In this document: positions 16,688 through 25,028 of the stretch, one piece after another
How the letters are laid out: each line of letters starts with the position of its first letter
How positions within the stretch are numbered: the first letter of the stretch is position 1
Source: Pseudomonas sp. NBRC 111124
GTDB taxonomy: Bacteria > Pseudomonadota > Gammaproteobacteria > Pseudomonadales > Pseudomonadaceae
Direction of reading: 5' to 3'
NCBI RefSeq assembly: GCF_001320245.1
Contig: NZ_BCBA01000057.1
Span: 38,871-102,870, forward strand
Length of the DNA stretch: 64,000 nt
Program-made: the position numbers and the translations under genes
The notes under the pieces: model-generated
What the model was told of the DNA's origin: nothing
Database searches by the model: none
Seen by the model: the letters and a program-made list of their open reading frames with translations, nothing else

Positions 16688-17965
16688 GTGGACGAGTATC
16701 AGCAAACCATCCGCGCCTTGTCCGACCGCATCGTCGCGGCGCAGACCCCGATCCGGGTTCTGGACGCGGTGAAATGGGACGACAACATTCGTCAAGGCTT
16801 CCTCAAGGCCAAGGGCAAGGAGCCGCCCGCCGTTGACCGCGATTACTACCTGGGCCGCCCGCTGGCGTTCGACTCCAGCGCGGTGAAGGCCGAGTTCCAG
16901 GCCATCGAGCGTGACATCATTCGCCAGCTCGGCCAGTTCAACCCGGTCGGGCAGATCATGAAGCGCATGTGCCGCGAATACCGCATGGTTGTGCGCATGC
17001 TCGAAGCCCGAGGAACCGAAGACTTCGGGCTGATCTCCCAAGAGCTTTACGGCGCCGCCTCCGACGCTTTCCACGCCGGTGACCCGACCCTGGCCGACCT
17101 GGGACTGATGCTTTCGGATTACCTGAACAACATCGACGGGCGCGGCGACCTCAAGGACGAGCCGAAGAACCTGACCGCCAAGGAGGCCGTGGACATCCTC
17201 CAGCGCCGCCTGAACAAGGTGTTTGGCGAGGCCGAGGAAACCATCCGCGTGTTCGAGTCGGACGGTATCGTCGCCGATGCCGCAGCCGGTGCCGACTACA
17301 TCAAGGTGCGCGCCGATGCCATGTTCAACAACCGCGACGTACGTGCGCTGGAGGTGCATGAAGGGCTGGTGCACGTGGGGACCACCCTCAACGGCCTGAA
17401 CCAGCCGATCTGCACCTTCCTGGCCAAGGGCCCGCCCTCGTCGACGGTGACGCAGGAAGGCCTGGCGATTCTCATGGAGGTGATTGCCTTCGCTTCCTAC
17501 CCCAGTCGCCTGCGCAAGCTGACCAACCGCACCCGTGCCATCCATATGGTCGAGGAGGGCGCCGACTTCCTACAGGTATTCGACTTCTTCCGCGAACAGG
17601 GCTTCGAGATGGGACAGAGCTACAGCAACGCCAGCCGGGTGTTCCGCGGCTCGGTGCCCAACGGCCTGCCATTCACCAAGGACTTGTCCTACCTCAAGGG
17701 CTTCATCATGGTTTACAACTACATTCAGTTGGCCGTGAAGAAGGGCAAGCTCGAACAGATCCCACTATTGTTCTGCGGCAAGACCACCCTGGAAGACATG
17801 CGCACCCTGCGCCAGCTGGTCGAGGAGGGGCTGGTGGAGCCACCCAAGTACCTGCCTGAGCAGTTCCGTGACCTTAACGCGCTGTCGGCCTGGATGTGCT
17901 TCTCCAACTTCCTCAACCACCTGAGCCTGGATCGTATTGAAGCCGACTACGCGAACATTCTCTGA
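16688..17965 (+). CDS. QEGLA-motif protein, putative HExxxH metallopeptidase (DUF1704 family)
   Basis: A 425-aa protein of the family annotated as flavohemoglobin expression-modulating QEGLA motif protein. The start is GTG 16688, with AAGGAG six bases upstream; the frame is open further up but overlaps the lipoprotein gene. Two motifs stand out: HEGLVH at residues 224-229 (HExxxH) and QEGLA at 256-260. In the eukaryotic relatives, the MATCAP tubulin tyrosine carboxypeptidases, HExxxH plus a downstream Glu binds zinc; Glu257 of QEGLA would be the third ligand here. No signal peptide or membrane segment, so probably cytosolic. The bacterial substrate is unknown to me. The 3' end overlaps the possible TTG start of the hydrolase gene. 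Confidence 0.85.
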   Translation: MDEYQQTIRALSDRIVAAQTPIRVLDAVKWDDNIRQGFLKAKGKEPPAVDRDYYLGRPLAFDSSAVKAEFQAIERDIIRQLGQFNPVGQIMKRMCREYRMVVRMLEARGTEDFGLISQELYGAASDAFHAGDPTLADLGLMLSDYLNNIDGRGDLKDEPKNLTAKEAVDILQRRLNKVFGEAEETIRVFESDGIVADAAAGADYIKVRADAMFNNRDVRALEVHEGLVHVGTTLNGLNQPICTFLAKGPPSSTVTQEGLAILMEVIAFASYPSRLRKLTNRTRAIHMVEEGADFLQVFDFFREQGFEMGQSYSNASRVFRGSVPNGLPFTKDLSYLKGFIMVYNYIQLAVKKGKLEQIPLLFCGKTTLEDMRTLRQLVEEGLVEPPKYLPEQFRDLNALSAWMCFSNFLNHLSLDRIEADYANIL

Positions 17966-18860
17966 ACGTTGCCGCCTGCTCGCCCTCGGCTTGCTCATGC
18001 TGGGGCTAAGCGGTTGCAGCAGCCTGCTGTTCTACCCCGAACCCGGCGAACCGTTCACCCCCGCCAGGGCCAAGCTGGAATACCGCGATGTGACCCTGAC
18101 CACCGTCGATGGTTTGCGCCTGCACGGCTGGTGGCTGCCGGCCAAGGCGGGGGTGGCGGTGAAAGGGACGGTGCTGCACCTGCACGGCAATGGCGGCAAC
18201 CTGCCGGGCCACCTGGGCGGTAGCTACTGGCTGCCGGAGCAGGGCTACCAGGTGCTGATGATCGATTACCGCGGCTACGGCCTGTCCGAAGGCACGCCGA
18301 GCCTGCCCGAGGTCTACCAGGACATCGACGCGACGATGGCGTGGCTGAACCGGGCCCCCGAGGTCAAGGGCAAGCCCCTGGTGCTGCTTGGCCAGAGCCT
18401 CGGGGGAGCCATGGCGATCCACTACCTGGCGCAGCACCCAGAGCAGCGCCAGCGCTTCAGTGCCTTGGTGTTCGACGGCGTGCCTGCCAGTTATCGTGCA
18501 GTCGGCCGTTATGCCCTGAGCACTTCGTGGATGACCTGGCCGCTGCAGGTGCCGCTGTCCTGGCTGGTGCCGGACGGCGACAGTGCAATCCATTCCATCG
18601 GGCAGCTGAGCAGCCCGCCGAAGCTGTTCTTCCACAGCATCGACGACACCCTGGTGCCAATGGACAGTGCCATCGGCCTGTACCAGAACACACCGGCCCC
18701 GCGTGTGCTGCAACTGACCCGTGGTGGCCACGTGCAGACCTTCGCCGACCCGGTGTGGCGCCAGGTGATGTTGCGCTTTCTTGATGACCCCAGCCACTTC
18801 AACGGCCTGCGGCGGCTGGCCGAAGTGCCCAACTACCCTGACGAGAAGAACCAGCAATGA
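17937..18860 (+). CDS. Alpha/beta hydrolase with lipoprotein-type signal
   Basis: A serine hydrolase-like protein, 307 aa from the TTG at 17937. That start overlaps the previous gene by 29 bp but gives a proper lipoprotein signal (charged head, LLALGLLMLGLSGCSS with Cys27), so I prefer it; no strong ribosome site is visible and the start is uncertain. The fold is clear: HLHGNGGN oxyanion region, DYRGYGLSEG, nucleophile elbow GQSLGG, acid in SIDDTLVPMDSA, and His in RGGHVQTF. Similar to BAAT/BEM46-type hydrolases. Predicted to be membrane-anchored and periplasm-facing; the substrate cannot be told. The next gene overlaps by 4 bp. Confidence 0.82.
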   Translation: MKPTTRTFSERCRLLALGLLMLGLSGCSSLLFYPEPGEPFTPARAKLEYRDVTLTTVDGLRLHGWWLPAKAGVAVKGTVLHLHGNGGNLPGHLGGSYWLPEQGYQVLMIDYRGYGLSEGTPSLPEVYQDIDATMAWLNRAPEVKGKPLVLLGQSLGGAMAIHYLAQHPEQRQRFSALVFDGVPASYRAVGRYALSTSWMTWPLQVPLSWLVPDGDSAIHSIGQLSSPPKLFFHSIDDTLVPMDSAIGLYQNTPAPRVLQLTRGGHVQTFADPVWRQVMLRFLDDPSHFNGLRRLAEVPNYPDEKNQQ

Positions 18861-19183
18861 GTGAAGAACGCAACGCCATCCCGCTGATCCTGACCGGTGT
18901 CGGCAGCATCATCGTGACGGTGGGAGCCCTCTGGTACTACGGCTACCTGCATTTCGCCAAACCCGAGGATGCGCTGCTGCTGCAGGACTTCACCATGCTC
19001 AAGACCATCCCCGGCGAGGACTACAAGGTGTCCCTGGACCCGGCGCCGCAGGTGGCACAGTGCGTGGATGGCGTGCTGGTGCTGTTCGATACCGAGCAGA
19101 AAGGCCTGACCGGCGTGCTGGTGGACAGCCGCAAGCGTGCGGTGCGCTGCATGGGTGAAGAGACGCCGCAGCGGGTGCAGTGA
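18857..19183 (+). CDS. Small single-pass membrane protein, unknown function
   Basis: A 108-aa protein starting inside the end of the hydrolase gene (ATGA overlap), so translation is probably coupled. One membrane segment at about residues 9-29 (IPLILTGVGSIIVTVGALWY), followed by an approximately 75-residue soluble tail, likely periplasmic, with two cysteines (in AQCVDG and VRCMGE) that could form a disulfide. I recognise no family. Its position makes it the last gene of the lipoprotein / QEGLA / hydrolase group; a REP doublet follows. Confidence 0.75.
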   Translation: MSEERNAIPLILTGVGSIIVTVGALWYYGYLHFAKPEDALLLQDFTMLKTIPGEDYKVSLDPAPQVAQCVDGVLVLFDTEQKGLTGVLVDSRKRAVRCMGEETPQRVQ

Positions 19184-19206
19184 GCCGAGCCTCTTAGGCG
19201 CCTATA

Positions 19207-19303
19207 CCGGCCCTTTCGCGGCTAAAGCCGCTCCCACAGGGACGGCGCGGTCCTCAAGGGCAGTGATATTCCTGTGGAGCGGCTTTAGCCGCGAAAGGGC
19301 CGG
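19207..19303. repeat. REP doublet
   Basis: Inverted REP units at 19207-19240 and 19271-19303, with one base missing in the right copy (a run of three G reduced to two). Core gcggctaaagccgctcc. Lies between the convergent ends of the small membrane protein gene and the OmpA-like gene. Confidence 0.82.
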
Positions 19304-19310
19304 AACAGGC

Positions 19311-19341
19311 AAAAGAAAAGCCCCGCATCAAGCGGGACTTT
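19311..19341 (-). terminator. Terminator of the OmpA-like gene (minus strand)
   Basis: Read on the minus strand: GTCCCGC, loop TTGAT, GCGGGGC, then TTTTCTTTT. The stem has one G-T pair. It lies 21 bases after the OmpA-like stop codon. On the plus strand the stem carries a mismatch and is followed by only a short T run, so it favours the minus direction. Confidence 0.78.
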
Positions 19342-19361
19342 CTCATTTCAGCTGACCAGCC

Positions 19362-20153
19362 TTACTGCTGAATCTGGCTCACCGAACGCGGTGCCACCGG
19401 TTGGTTGTCGTTGGAGATGGTCACCTCCACCCGACGGTTCTGCGCACGGCCCGAGTTGCTGCCGTTGTCCGCTACCGGGTACTCCTTGCCATAACCCTGG
19501 GCGACTACACGCGCCGGGTCCACGCCGGCACGTACCAGCGCCGCGCGCACGCTGGCGGCACGGCGTTCAGACAGGGTCTGGTTGTAGTTGGCTGAGCCGA
19601 CGCTGTCGGTGTAACCCTCGACGATCACTTTGCGCTCAGGGTTCTCCTGAAGGAACTGAGCCAGCTTGGTGATGTTCGGGTAGGCGTTGCTCTTGAGGGT
19701 GGCCTTGTTGAAGTCGAACAGCACGTCACCGAAGGTCACCAGGGTGCCGCGGTCGGTCTGTTTGGCGTTCAGGCTTTCCTGCAGCTTGGCGATCTGCGCG
19801 TCGCGAGCGTCAAGCTTGGCCTGGGCGCGCTGGGCCGAGGCATTCTTCAGCTCATTCTCGGCAGTGCGCAAGGCGATGGTTTCCTTGGCCACCTCGATAC
19901 GCTGGTTGGTCAGGTAGGCGAGCTGGTCGACCTTCTTGCTGTCTTCACGGTCCATGAAGGCCTTGTCGGACTTGTTCAGCCAGTCCTGAGCATCCTTGGT
20001 CTCGAGTGCGGCGACCTTGCTCGACTGCGGGTCACTCTGCAGCGCCGAGAAATTGGTGCGGGCCGACTCCAGGTTAGGGTTCGGGTCGTGGGAGCAGGCA
20101 GCGAGGCCTACGCTCAGGGCCAGCAGAGCGGGAATCATGACGTGGTTGCGCAT
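19362..20153 (-). CDS. OmpA-family peptidoglycan-binding lipoprotein
   Basis: Outer-membrane lipoprotein (263 aa from ATG 20153). This start places AAAGGA about 8 bases upstream and begins the signal MRNHVMIPALLALSVGLAAC (Cys20 lipidated); ATGs at 20162 and 20207 are alternatives, the last overlapping the upstream stop as ATGA. A DUF4398-like region and a charged coiled coil (about 55-130) lead into a C-terminal OmpA domain with VEGYTDSVGSANYNQTLSE and GRAQNRRVEVTI, the residues that hold diaminopimelate in peptidoglycan. Likely tethers outer membrane to cell wall. Second gene of a two-gene unit. Confidence 0.9.
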   Translation of the reverse strand: MRNHVMIPALLALSVGLAACSHDPNPNLESARTNFSALQSDPQSSKVAALETKDAQDWLNKSDKAFMDREDSKKVDQLAYLTNQRIEVAKETIALRTAENELKNASAQRAQAKLDARDAQIAKLQESLNAKQTDRGTLVTFGDVLFDFNKATLKSNAYPNITKLAQFLQENPERKVIVEGYTDSVGSANYNQTLSERRAASVRAALVRAGVDPARVVAQGYGKEYPVADNGSNSGRAQNRRVEVTISNDNQPVAPRSVSQIQQ

Positions 20154-20203
20154 AGTGTTCATCCTTTGATCAGTTGCGAAGGCTTGGGTTGGCGTGGCGG
20201 CGC

Positions 20204-20617
20204 TCATTCAGCGCTGCGCAGACCTTCCTGGCGTACGTCCTGAACGCCCTGGCGGGCATCCTGCACGGCCTTCTGGGCCTTGGCTGCCTGGGCCTTGCGC
20301 TCGGCGACGCGGGCGTCCCATTCGGCCTGCTCGGCCAGGCGTTTGGCCTCATCGTACTTTTTGTCGTGCATGGCGATTTCAGCCTGCTTGAACTTGTCCT
20401 GGGCCGATTTCATTTCCACGGCGGCGAACTCGGTGCCACCGGCACTGACGGCAGCGTTCACGGCAGACTGGGTCACAGCGTACTGCTCGGTAGGCGGGTT
20501 GCCTGCACAGCCGGCCAGGACCAGGCTGCTGCCCAGGGCCAGCGCGGCCAGCTTGAACCCGCGCACGTGAGTAGATGAGAGTTTCGGGGTGCGGGTCTTG
20601 ATGGTGGTCAGTTCCAT
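20204..20617 (-). CDS. DUF4398-domain lipoprotein
   Basis: A 137-aa small lipoprotein. ATG 20617 has AGGAG at ideal distance. The signal runs to LGSSLVLAGC (lipobox LAGC). The mature part is almost wholly helical and charged (EMKSAQDKFKQAEIAMHDKK, then repeated KRLAEQAEWDARVAERKAQA), a long amphipathic helix or coiled coil typical of DUF4398 proteins. It is followed at 50 bp or less by the OmpA-like gene, whose own N-terminal half has similar helices, so the two probably work together in the envelope. No enzymatic role expected. Confidence 0.85.
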   Translation of the reverse strand: MELTTIKTRTPKLSSTHVRGFKLAALALGSSLVLAGCAGNPPTEQYAVTQSAVNAAVSAGGTEFAAVEMKSAQDKFKQAEIAMHDKKYDEAKRLAEQAEWDARVAERKAQAAKAQKAVQDARQGVQDVRQEGLRSAE

Positions 20618-20890
20618 TGGATCACTCCTGATTACGACGATATCCGTGGCAGTCCATCGCTCAATCCCTGGCATTGCCTGCGCTTGCGCTGAACGATGCG
20701 ACACGGCAGGTGTGCAGGGTTTTAGCGTGATGGCTATTGGCTGGGACTTGACCGTTTTTTGAATGGTTCCGAAAAAAATGAACATTTGGCTATTTATTTC
20801 TGACTGGTCGGTCAGCGAAATTCGCCCGGAACTTTCGATGTCTGGAGTGGTTTCCGGGCCCGTTGCAGGCCCGGATTTCCTGTTGCGGGC

Positions 20891-21235
20891 TCAGTTGCCG
20901 CTGTCGTCGCCGGTGTTGCTGAGGTCGTGCAAGTGGCGCCGTGAAAGCGCCAGGAAGCGCGGGGTCGGGCCGATGTCTTCGAACAACGGGTCACCTTCCT
21001 CGTCTGTGGCAATGACCTTGCGGCCTTGCACGTAAGGGAAGCTGGCTTCCAGCTCTTCCAGCGCGGCGGCGACCAGTTCGCCGAGCAGTTCCTCGGCGGT
21101 GCGCTTGGGGTACATGTCGATGAGGGCGGCCAGGCGTGCCTCGGACTCCAGGTCCAAATGCAAGGCGTGGCCGGTAGGGCTCAGGGTGCCGGCGGCATTC
21201 TGCTCCCAGTGCTGGGCGAGTTCGCGGATTTTCAT
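20891..21235 (-). CDS. Small conserved protein, unknown function
   Basis: A 114-aa soluble protein. The start at 21235 (MKIRELAQHWEQNAAG) is set by GAGGT 6-7 bases upstream. The sequence is acidic and helical, with LDLESEARLAALIDMYPKRT then ELLGELVAAALEELEASFPY, which looks like a ribbon-helix-helix or small regulatory fold but is not diagnostic. Close relatives in pseudomonads are, to my recollection, labelled pilin assembly protein without evidence that I can see here. It is divergent from ppc. A hairpin (20853-20875, 8-bp stem) lies downstream but lacks a T-tract. Confidence 0.7.
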   Translation of the reverse strand: MKIRELAQHWEQNAAGTLSPTGHALHLDLESEARLAALIDMYPKRTAEELLGELVAAALEELEASFPYVQGRKVIATDEEGDPLFEDIGPTPRFLALSRRHLHDLSNTGDDSGN

Positions 21236-21404
21236 GATGACCTCTGTCAACGCCAGAAAAGGCTGCATTGCATCGGACTGCTGTGCCTTGATTTTAGTTT
21301 GCTATGTGCGATCGCGGCTTGCCATCGCGCCCCGGCAGTGGGCACTCTTGGGCCAGTGCTGTTTCCTGAGCAGAGTGCGGCGAGCCGCGCCGAAGAGAGG
21401 GCCA

Positions 21405-24032
21405 ATGACTGATATCGATGTGCGCCTGCGTGAAGATGTCCATGTGTTGGGGGAGTTGCTCGGCGAGACCATTCGCCAGCAGCACGGTGATGCGTTCCTG
21501 CAGAAGATCGAGGACATCCGCCACAGCGCCAAGGCCGACCGCCGCGGCGCTGGCGAGCAGTTGAGCTCGACCTTGGCCGACCTTGCCGAAGAAGACCTGC
21601 TGCCGGTGGCGCGAGCCTTCAACCAGTTCCTCAACCTGGCCAACATGGCCGAGCAGTATCAGCTGATCCGCCGTCGCGATGCTGGCCAGCCAGAACCGTT
21701 CGAGGCGCGGGTCTTGCCCGAACTGCTGGCGCGATTGAAGCAGGCCGGGCACAAGGATGACGCCCTGGCCCGGCAACTGGCCAAGCTCGATATCCAGCTG
21801 GTGCTGACCGCGCACCCGACTGAAGTGGCGCGGCGCACGTTGATCCAGAAATACGATGCCATCGCCGGCCAGCTGGCGGTGCAGGACCACCGCGACCTGA
21901 CCGACGCCGAGCGCCAGCAGGTACGCGAGCGCCTGCGCCGGCTGATTGCCGAGGCCTGGCACACCGAGGAGATCCGCCGCACCCGGCCAACCCCTGTGGA
22001 CGAGGCCAAGTGGGGCTTCGCGGTGATCGAGCATTCGCTGTGGCATGCCATCCCCAACCATTTGCGCAAGGTCGACAAGGCGCTATTCGAAGCCACCGGG
22101 CTGCGCCTGCCGCTGGAAGCCGCGCCGATCCGCTTCGCCTCGTGGATGGGCGGTGATCGTGACGGCAATCCCAATGTCACAGCCGCAGTGACCCGTGAGG
22201 TACTGCTGCTGGCGCGCTGGATGGCGGCCGACCTGTTCCTGCGCGATGTCGATGCATTGGCGGCCGAGCTGTCCATGCAGCAGGCCAGCAACGCACTGCG
22301 CGAGCGTGTGGGTGACAGTGCCGAGCCCTATCGGGCGCTGCTCAAGCAACTGCGTGAGCGCTTGCGAGCGACCCGCGCCTGGGCCCAGGTCGCGTTGACC
22401 AGCCGCCAGCCGGCCAGCGCCGACGTGCTGGTGGACAACCGCGACCTGATCGCCCCGCTGGAGCTGTGCTATCAATCGTTGCATGAGTGCGGCATGGGCG
22501 TGATCGCCGATGGTCCGCTGCTCGACAGCCTGCGCCGGGCGGTGACCTTCGGTCTGTTCCTTGGCCGGCTGGACGTGCGCCAAGACGCTGCCCGGCACCG
22601 TGATGCGCTGGCCGAAATCACCGACTACCTCGGCCTGGGCAGTTATGCCGACTGGGATGAAGAACAACGTATCGCATTTCTTCAGGCCGAATTGAAGAAC
22701 CGTCGGCCCTTGCTGCCGGCGCACTTCAAACCCCAGGCAGAGACCGCAGAAGTGCTGGCCACCTGCCGTGAGGTCGCAGCGGCGCCAGGCGCCTCGCTGG
22801 GCTCCTACGTGATTTCGATGGCGGGTGCGGCCTCCGACGTGCTGGCCGTGCAACTGGTGCTCAAGGAAGCCGGCCTGACCCGGCCGATGCGCGTGGTGCC
22901 GTTGTTCGAGACGCTGGCCGATTTGGACAACGCCGGGCCGGTGATGCAGCGCCTGCTTGGCCTGCCAGGCTACCGCGCCAGCTTGCGCGGGCCGCAGGAG
23001 GTAATGATCGGTTACTCCGATTCGGCCAAGGACGCTGGCACCACAGCCGCCGCCTGGGCCCAGTACCGCGCCCAGGAAAACCTGGTGCGCATCTGCCGCG
23101 AGCACCAGGTCGAGCTGCTGCTGTTCCATGGCCGCGGTGGTACCGTCGGCCGTGGCGGCGGCCCGGCCCACGCGGCGATCCTGTCGCAGCCGCCAGGCTC
23201 GGTGGCAGGGCGGTTCCGCACCACGGAGCAGGGCGAGATGATCCGCTTCAAGTTCGGCTTGCCGGGCATCGCCGAGCAAAACCTCAACCTGTACCTGGCG
23301 GCTGTGCTGGAGGCCACCTTGCTGCCGCCACCGCCCCCAGAGCCGGCCTGGCGTGAGCTGATGGACCAACTGGCAGCCGACGGTGTCAAGGCTTACCGTG
23401 GCGTGGTGCGGGAAAACCCCGACTTCGTCGAATACTTCCGCCAGTCGACCCCCGAGCAGGAGCTGGGCCGCCTGCCGCTGGGCAGCCGCCCGGCCAAGCG
23501 TCGTGCTGGTGGCATCGAAAGCCTGCGGGCGATTCCGTGGATTTTCGGTTGGACCCAGACGCGCCTGATGCTGCCGGCCTGGCTGGGGTGGGAAACGGCC
23601 CTGAGCAATGCCCTGGCGCGCGGCCAGGGCGAGTTGCTGGCGCAGATGCGCGAGCAGTGGCCGTTCTTCCGCACCCGTATCGACATGCTGGAAATGGTCC
23701 TGGCCAAGGCCGATGCGCAAATCGCCGAAGCCTACGACCAACGTCTAGTGCAACCGGAGTTGCTTCCTTTAGGTGCGCACCTGCGCGACCTATTGTCGCA
23801 GTCGTGCCAAGTGGTTCTGGGCCTTACCGGGCAGCCGGTGCTACTGGCTCACAGCCCCGAGACCCTGGAATTCATCAGCCTGCGCAATACCTACCTGGAC
23901 CCGCTGCACCGCCTGCAGGCCGAATTGCTTGCCCGTTCTCGCAGCCGCGAAGCCGCTCTGGACAGCCCGTTGGAGCAGGCCTTGCTGGTGACCGTGGCAG
24001 GGATTGCCGCGGGCCTGCGCAACACCGGTTGA
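21405..24032 (+). CDS. ppc: Phosphoenolpyruvate carboxylase
   Basis: Carboxylates PEP to oxaloacetate, refilling the TCA cycle (875 aa; family about 880). The start at 21405 (MTDIDVRLREDVHVLGELLG) follows GAGAGGG; the frame is open about 100 codons upstream but without support. Key motifs: LVLTAHPTEVARRTL with the catalytic His, GYSDSAKDAG, FHGRGGTVGRGGGP with the conserved Arg-Gly loop, and the C-terminus ending LRNTG, typical of the enzyme. Transcribed alone with a terminator-like hairpin after it. Confidence 0.97.
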   Translation: MTDIDVRLREDVHVLGELLGETIRQQHGDAFLQKIEDIRHSAKADRRGAGEQLSSTLADLAEEDLLPVARAFNQFLNLANMAEQYQLIRRRDAGQPEPFEARVLPELLARLKQAGHKDDALARQLAKLDIQLVLTAHPTEVARRTLIQKYDAIAGQLAVQDHRDLTDAERQQVRERLRRLIAEAWHTEEIRRTRPTPVDEAKWGFAVIEHSLWHAIPNHLRKVDKALFEATGLRLPLEAAPIRFASWMGGDRDGNPNVTAAVTREVLLLARWMAADLFLRDVDALAAELSMQQASNALRERVGDSAEPYRALLKQLRERLRATRAWAQVALTSRQPASADVLVDNRDLIAPLELCYQSLHECGMGVIADGPLLDSLRRAVTFGLFLGRLDVRQDAARHRDALAEITDYLGLGSYADWDEEQRIAFLQAELKNRRPLLPAHFKPQAETAEVLATCREVAAAPGASLGSYVISMAGAASDVLAVQLVLKEAGLTRPMRVVPLFETLADLDNAGPVMQRLLGLPGYRASLRGPQEVMIGYSDSAKDAGTTAAAWAQYRAQENLVRICREHQVELLLFHGRGGTVGRGGGPAHAAILSQPPGSVAGRFRTTEQGEMIRFKFGLPGIAEQNLNLYLAAVLEATLLPPPPPEPAWRELMDQLAADGVKAYRGVVRENPDFVEYFRQSTPEQELGRLPLGSRPAKRRAGGIESLRAIPWIFGWTQTRLMLPAWLGWETALSNALARGQGELLAQMREQWPFFRTRIDMLEMVLAKADAQIAEAYDQRLVQPELLPLGAHLRDLLSQSCQVVLGLTGQPVLLAHSPETLEFISLRNTYLDPLHRLQAELLARSRSREAALDSPLEQALLVTVAGIAAGLRNTG

Positions 24033-24090
24033 GGGCTGGCGTTGCCGCCTGTCCCTGTTATCAGGGAAGCGGCCAGAACGGGGCGAGGAG

Positions 24091-24124
24091 GGTGGTTGCG
24101 CCAGGCGCAACCACCTTCGGTTTT
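24091..24124 (+). terminator. Terminator-like hairpin after ppc
   Basis: GGTGGTTGCG (24091-24100), loop CCAGG, CGCAACCACC (24106-24115), then TTCGGTTTT. A perfect 10-bp stem, 58 bases past the ppc stop. The T run is broken, so termination may be incomplete. Confidence 0.65.
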
Positions 24125-24289
24125 GCATACAAATGACGCAATGCTGCAACTTTGGGACGCTTGTCTGGCTGCCGGGCGCTGTGTATCTTGAGCAGCCTTC
24201 TGACCGATTTATGGTCATACCCGATTTTCCGGACTTGGCCTCGCTTGCCGAATCCATTGAATTTCATAAAAAAATTTGAGGAGCACGAG

Positions 24290-24940
24290 ATGCGCGTAAT
24301 TCTGCTGGGAGCTCCCGGGGCCGGTAAAGGTACTCAGGCAAAGTTCATCACCGAGAAGTTCGGTATTCCACAGATCTCCACCGGTGACATGCTGCGTGCC
24401 GCCGTCAAGGCCGGTACCCCACTGGGCCTGGAACTGAAGAAAGTCATGGATGCCGGTCAGCTGGTTTCCGACGATTTGATCATCAGCCTGGTCAAGGAGC
24501 GCATCGCCCAGCCGGATTGCGCCAATGGCTGCCTGTTCGACGGCTTCCCGCGCACCATTCCGCAAGCTGAAGCCATGGTTGCCGCCGGCGTGGACATCGA
24601 CGCCGTGGTCGAAATCGCCGTCGATGACGAAGAAATCGTCGGCCGCATGGCTGGCCGCCGTGTGCACCTGGCCTCGGGCCGTACCTACCACATTCAGTAC
24701 AACCCGCCGAAAGTGGAAGGCAAGGACGACGTCACCGGCGAAGACCTGATCCAGCGCGACGACGACAAGGAAGAAACCGTGCGTCACCGCCTGTCGGTCT
24801 ACCACAGCCAGACCAAGCCGCTGGTGGACTTCTACCAGAAGCTGTCGGCTGCCAACGCCGGCAAGCCGAAGTACAGCCACATCGAAGGTGTCGGCTCGGT
24901 CGAGTCGATCACCGCCAAGGTGTTGGCAGCCCTGAGCTGA
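24290..24940 (+). CDS. adk: Adenylate kinase
   Basis: Interconverts ATP + AMP and 2 ADP (216 aa). The start at 24290 has GAGGAG 8-9 bases upstream. P-loop LLGAPGAGKGTQ at the N-terminus, NMP-binding region with STGDMLRAAVKAGTPLG, DGFPRT, and a long LID domain (GRRVHLASGRTYHIQYNPP) of the non-zinc type, without the four cysteines. Located between ppc and tsaB, as in other pseudomonads, and followed by a terminator. Confidence 0.98.
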   Translation: MRVILLGAPGAGKGTQAKFITEKFGIPQISTGDMLRAAVKAGTPLGLELKKVMDAGQLVSDDLIISLVKERIAQPDCANGCLFDGFPRTIPQAEAMVAAGVDIDAVVEIAVDDEEIVGRMAGRRVHLASGRTYHIQYNPPKVEGKDDVTGEDLIQRDDDKEETVRHRLSVYHSQTKPLVDFYQKLSAANAGKPKYSHIEGVGSVESITAKVLAALS

Positions 24941-24956
24941 TCCACCACCGTGTGTC

Positions 24957-24988
24957 ACAACGGCCCGCTTGCGGGCCGTTGTCGTTTA
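24957..24988 (+). terminator. Rho-independent terminator after adk
   Basis: Perfect 11-bp stem ACAACGGCCCG / CGGGCCGTTGT with a CTTG loop (24957-24982), followed by CGTTTA. The short T run makes it somewhat weak, and tsaB begins 40 bases later. Confidence 0.75.
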
Positions 24989-25028
24989 TACTGCCGCTCT
25001 TTTTCCCTAGCACCTGGATACCCGTTCG

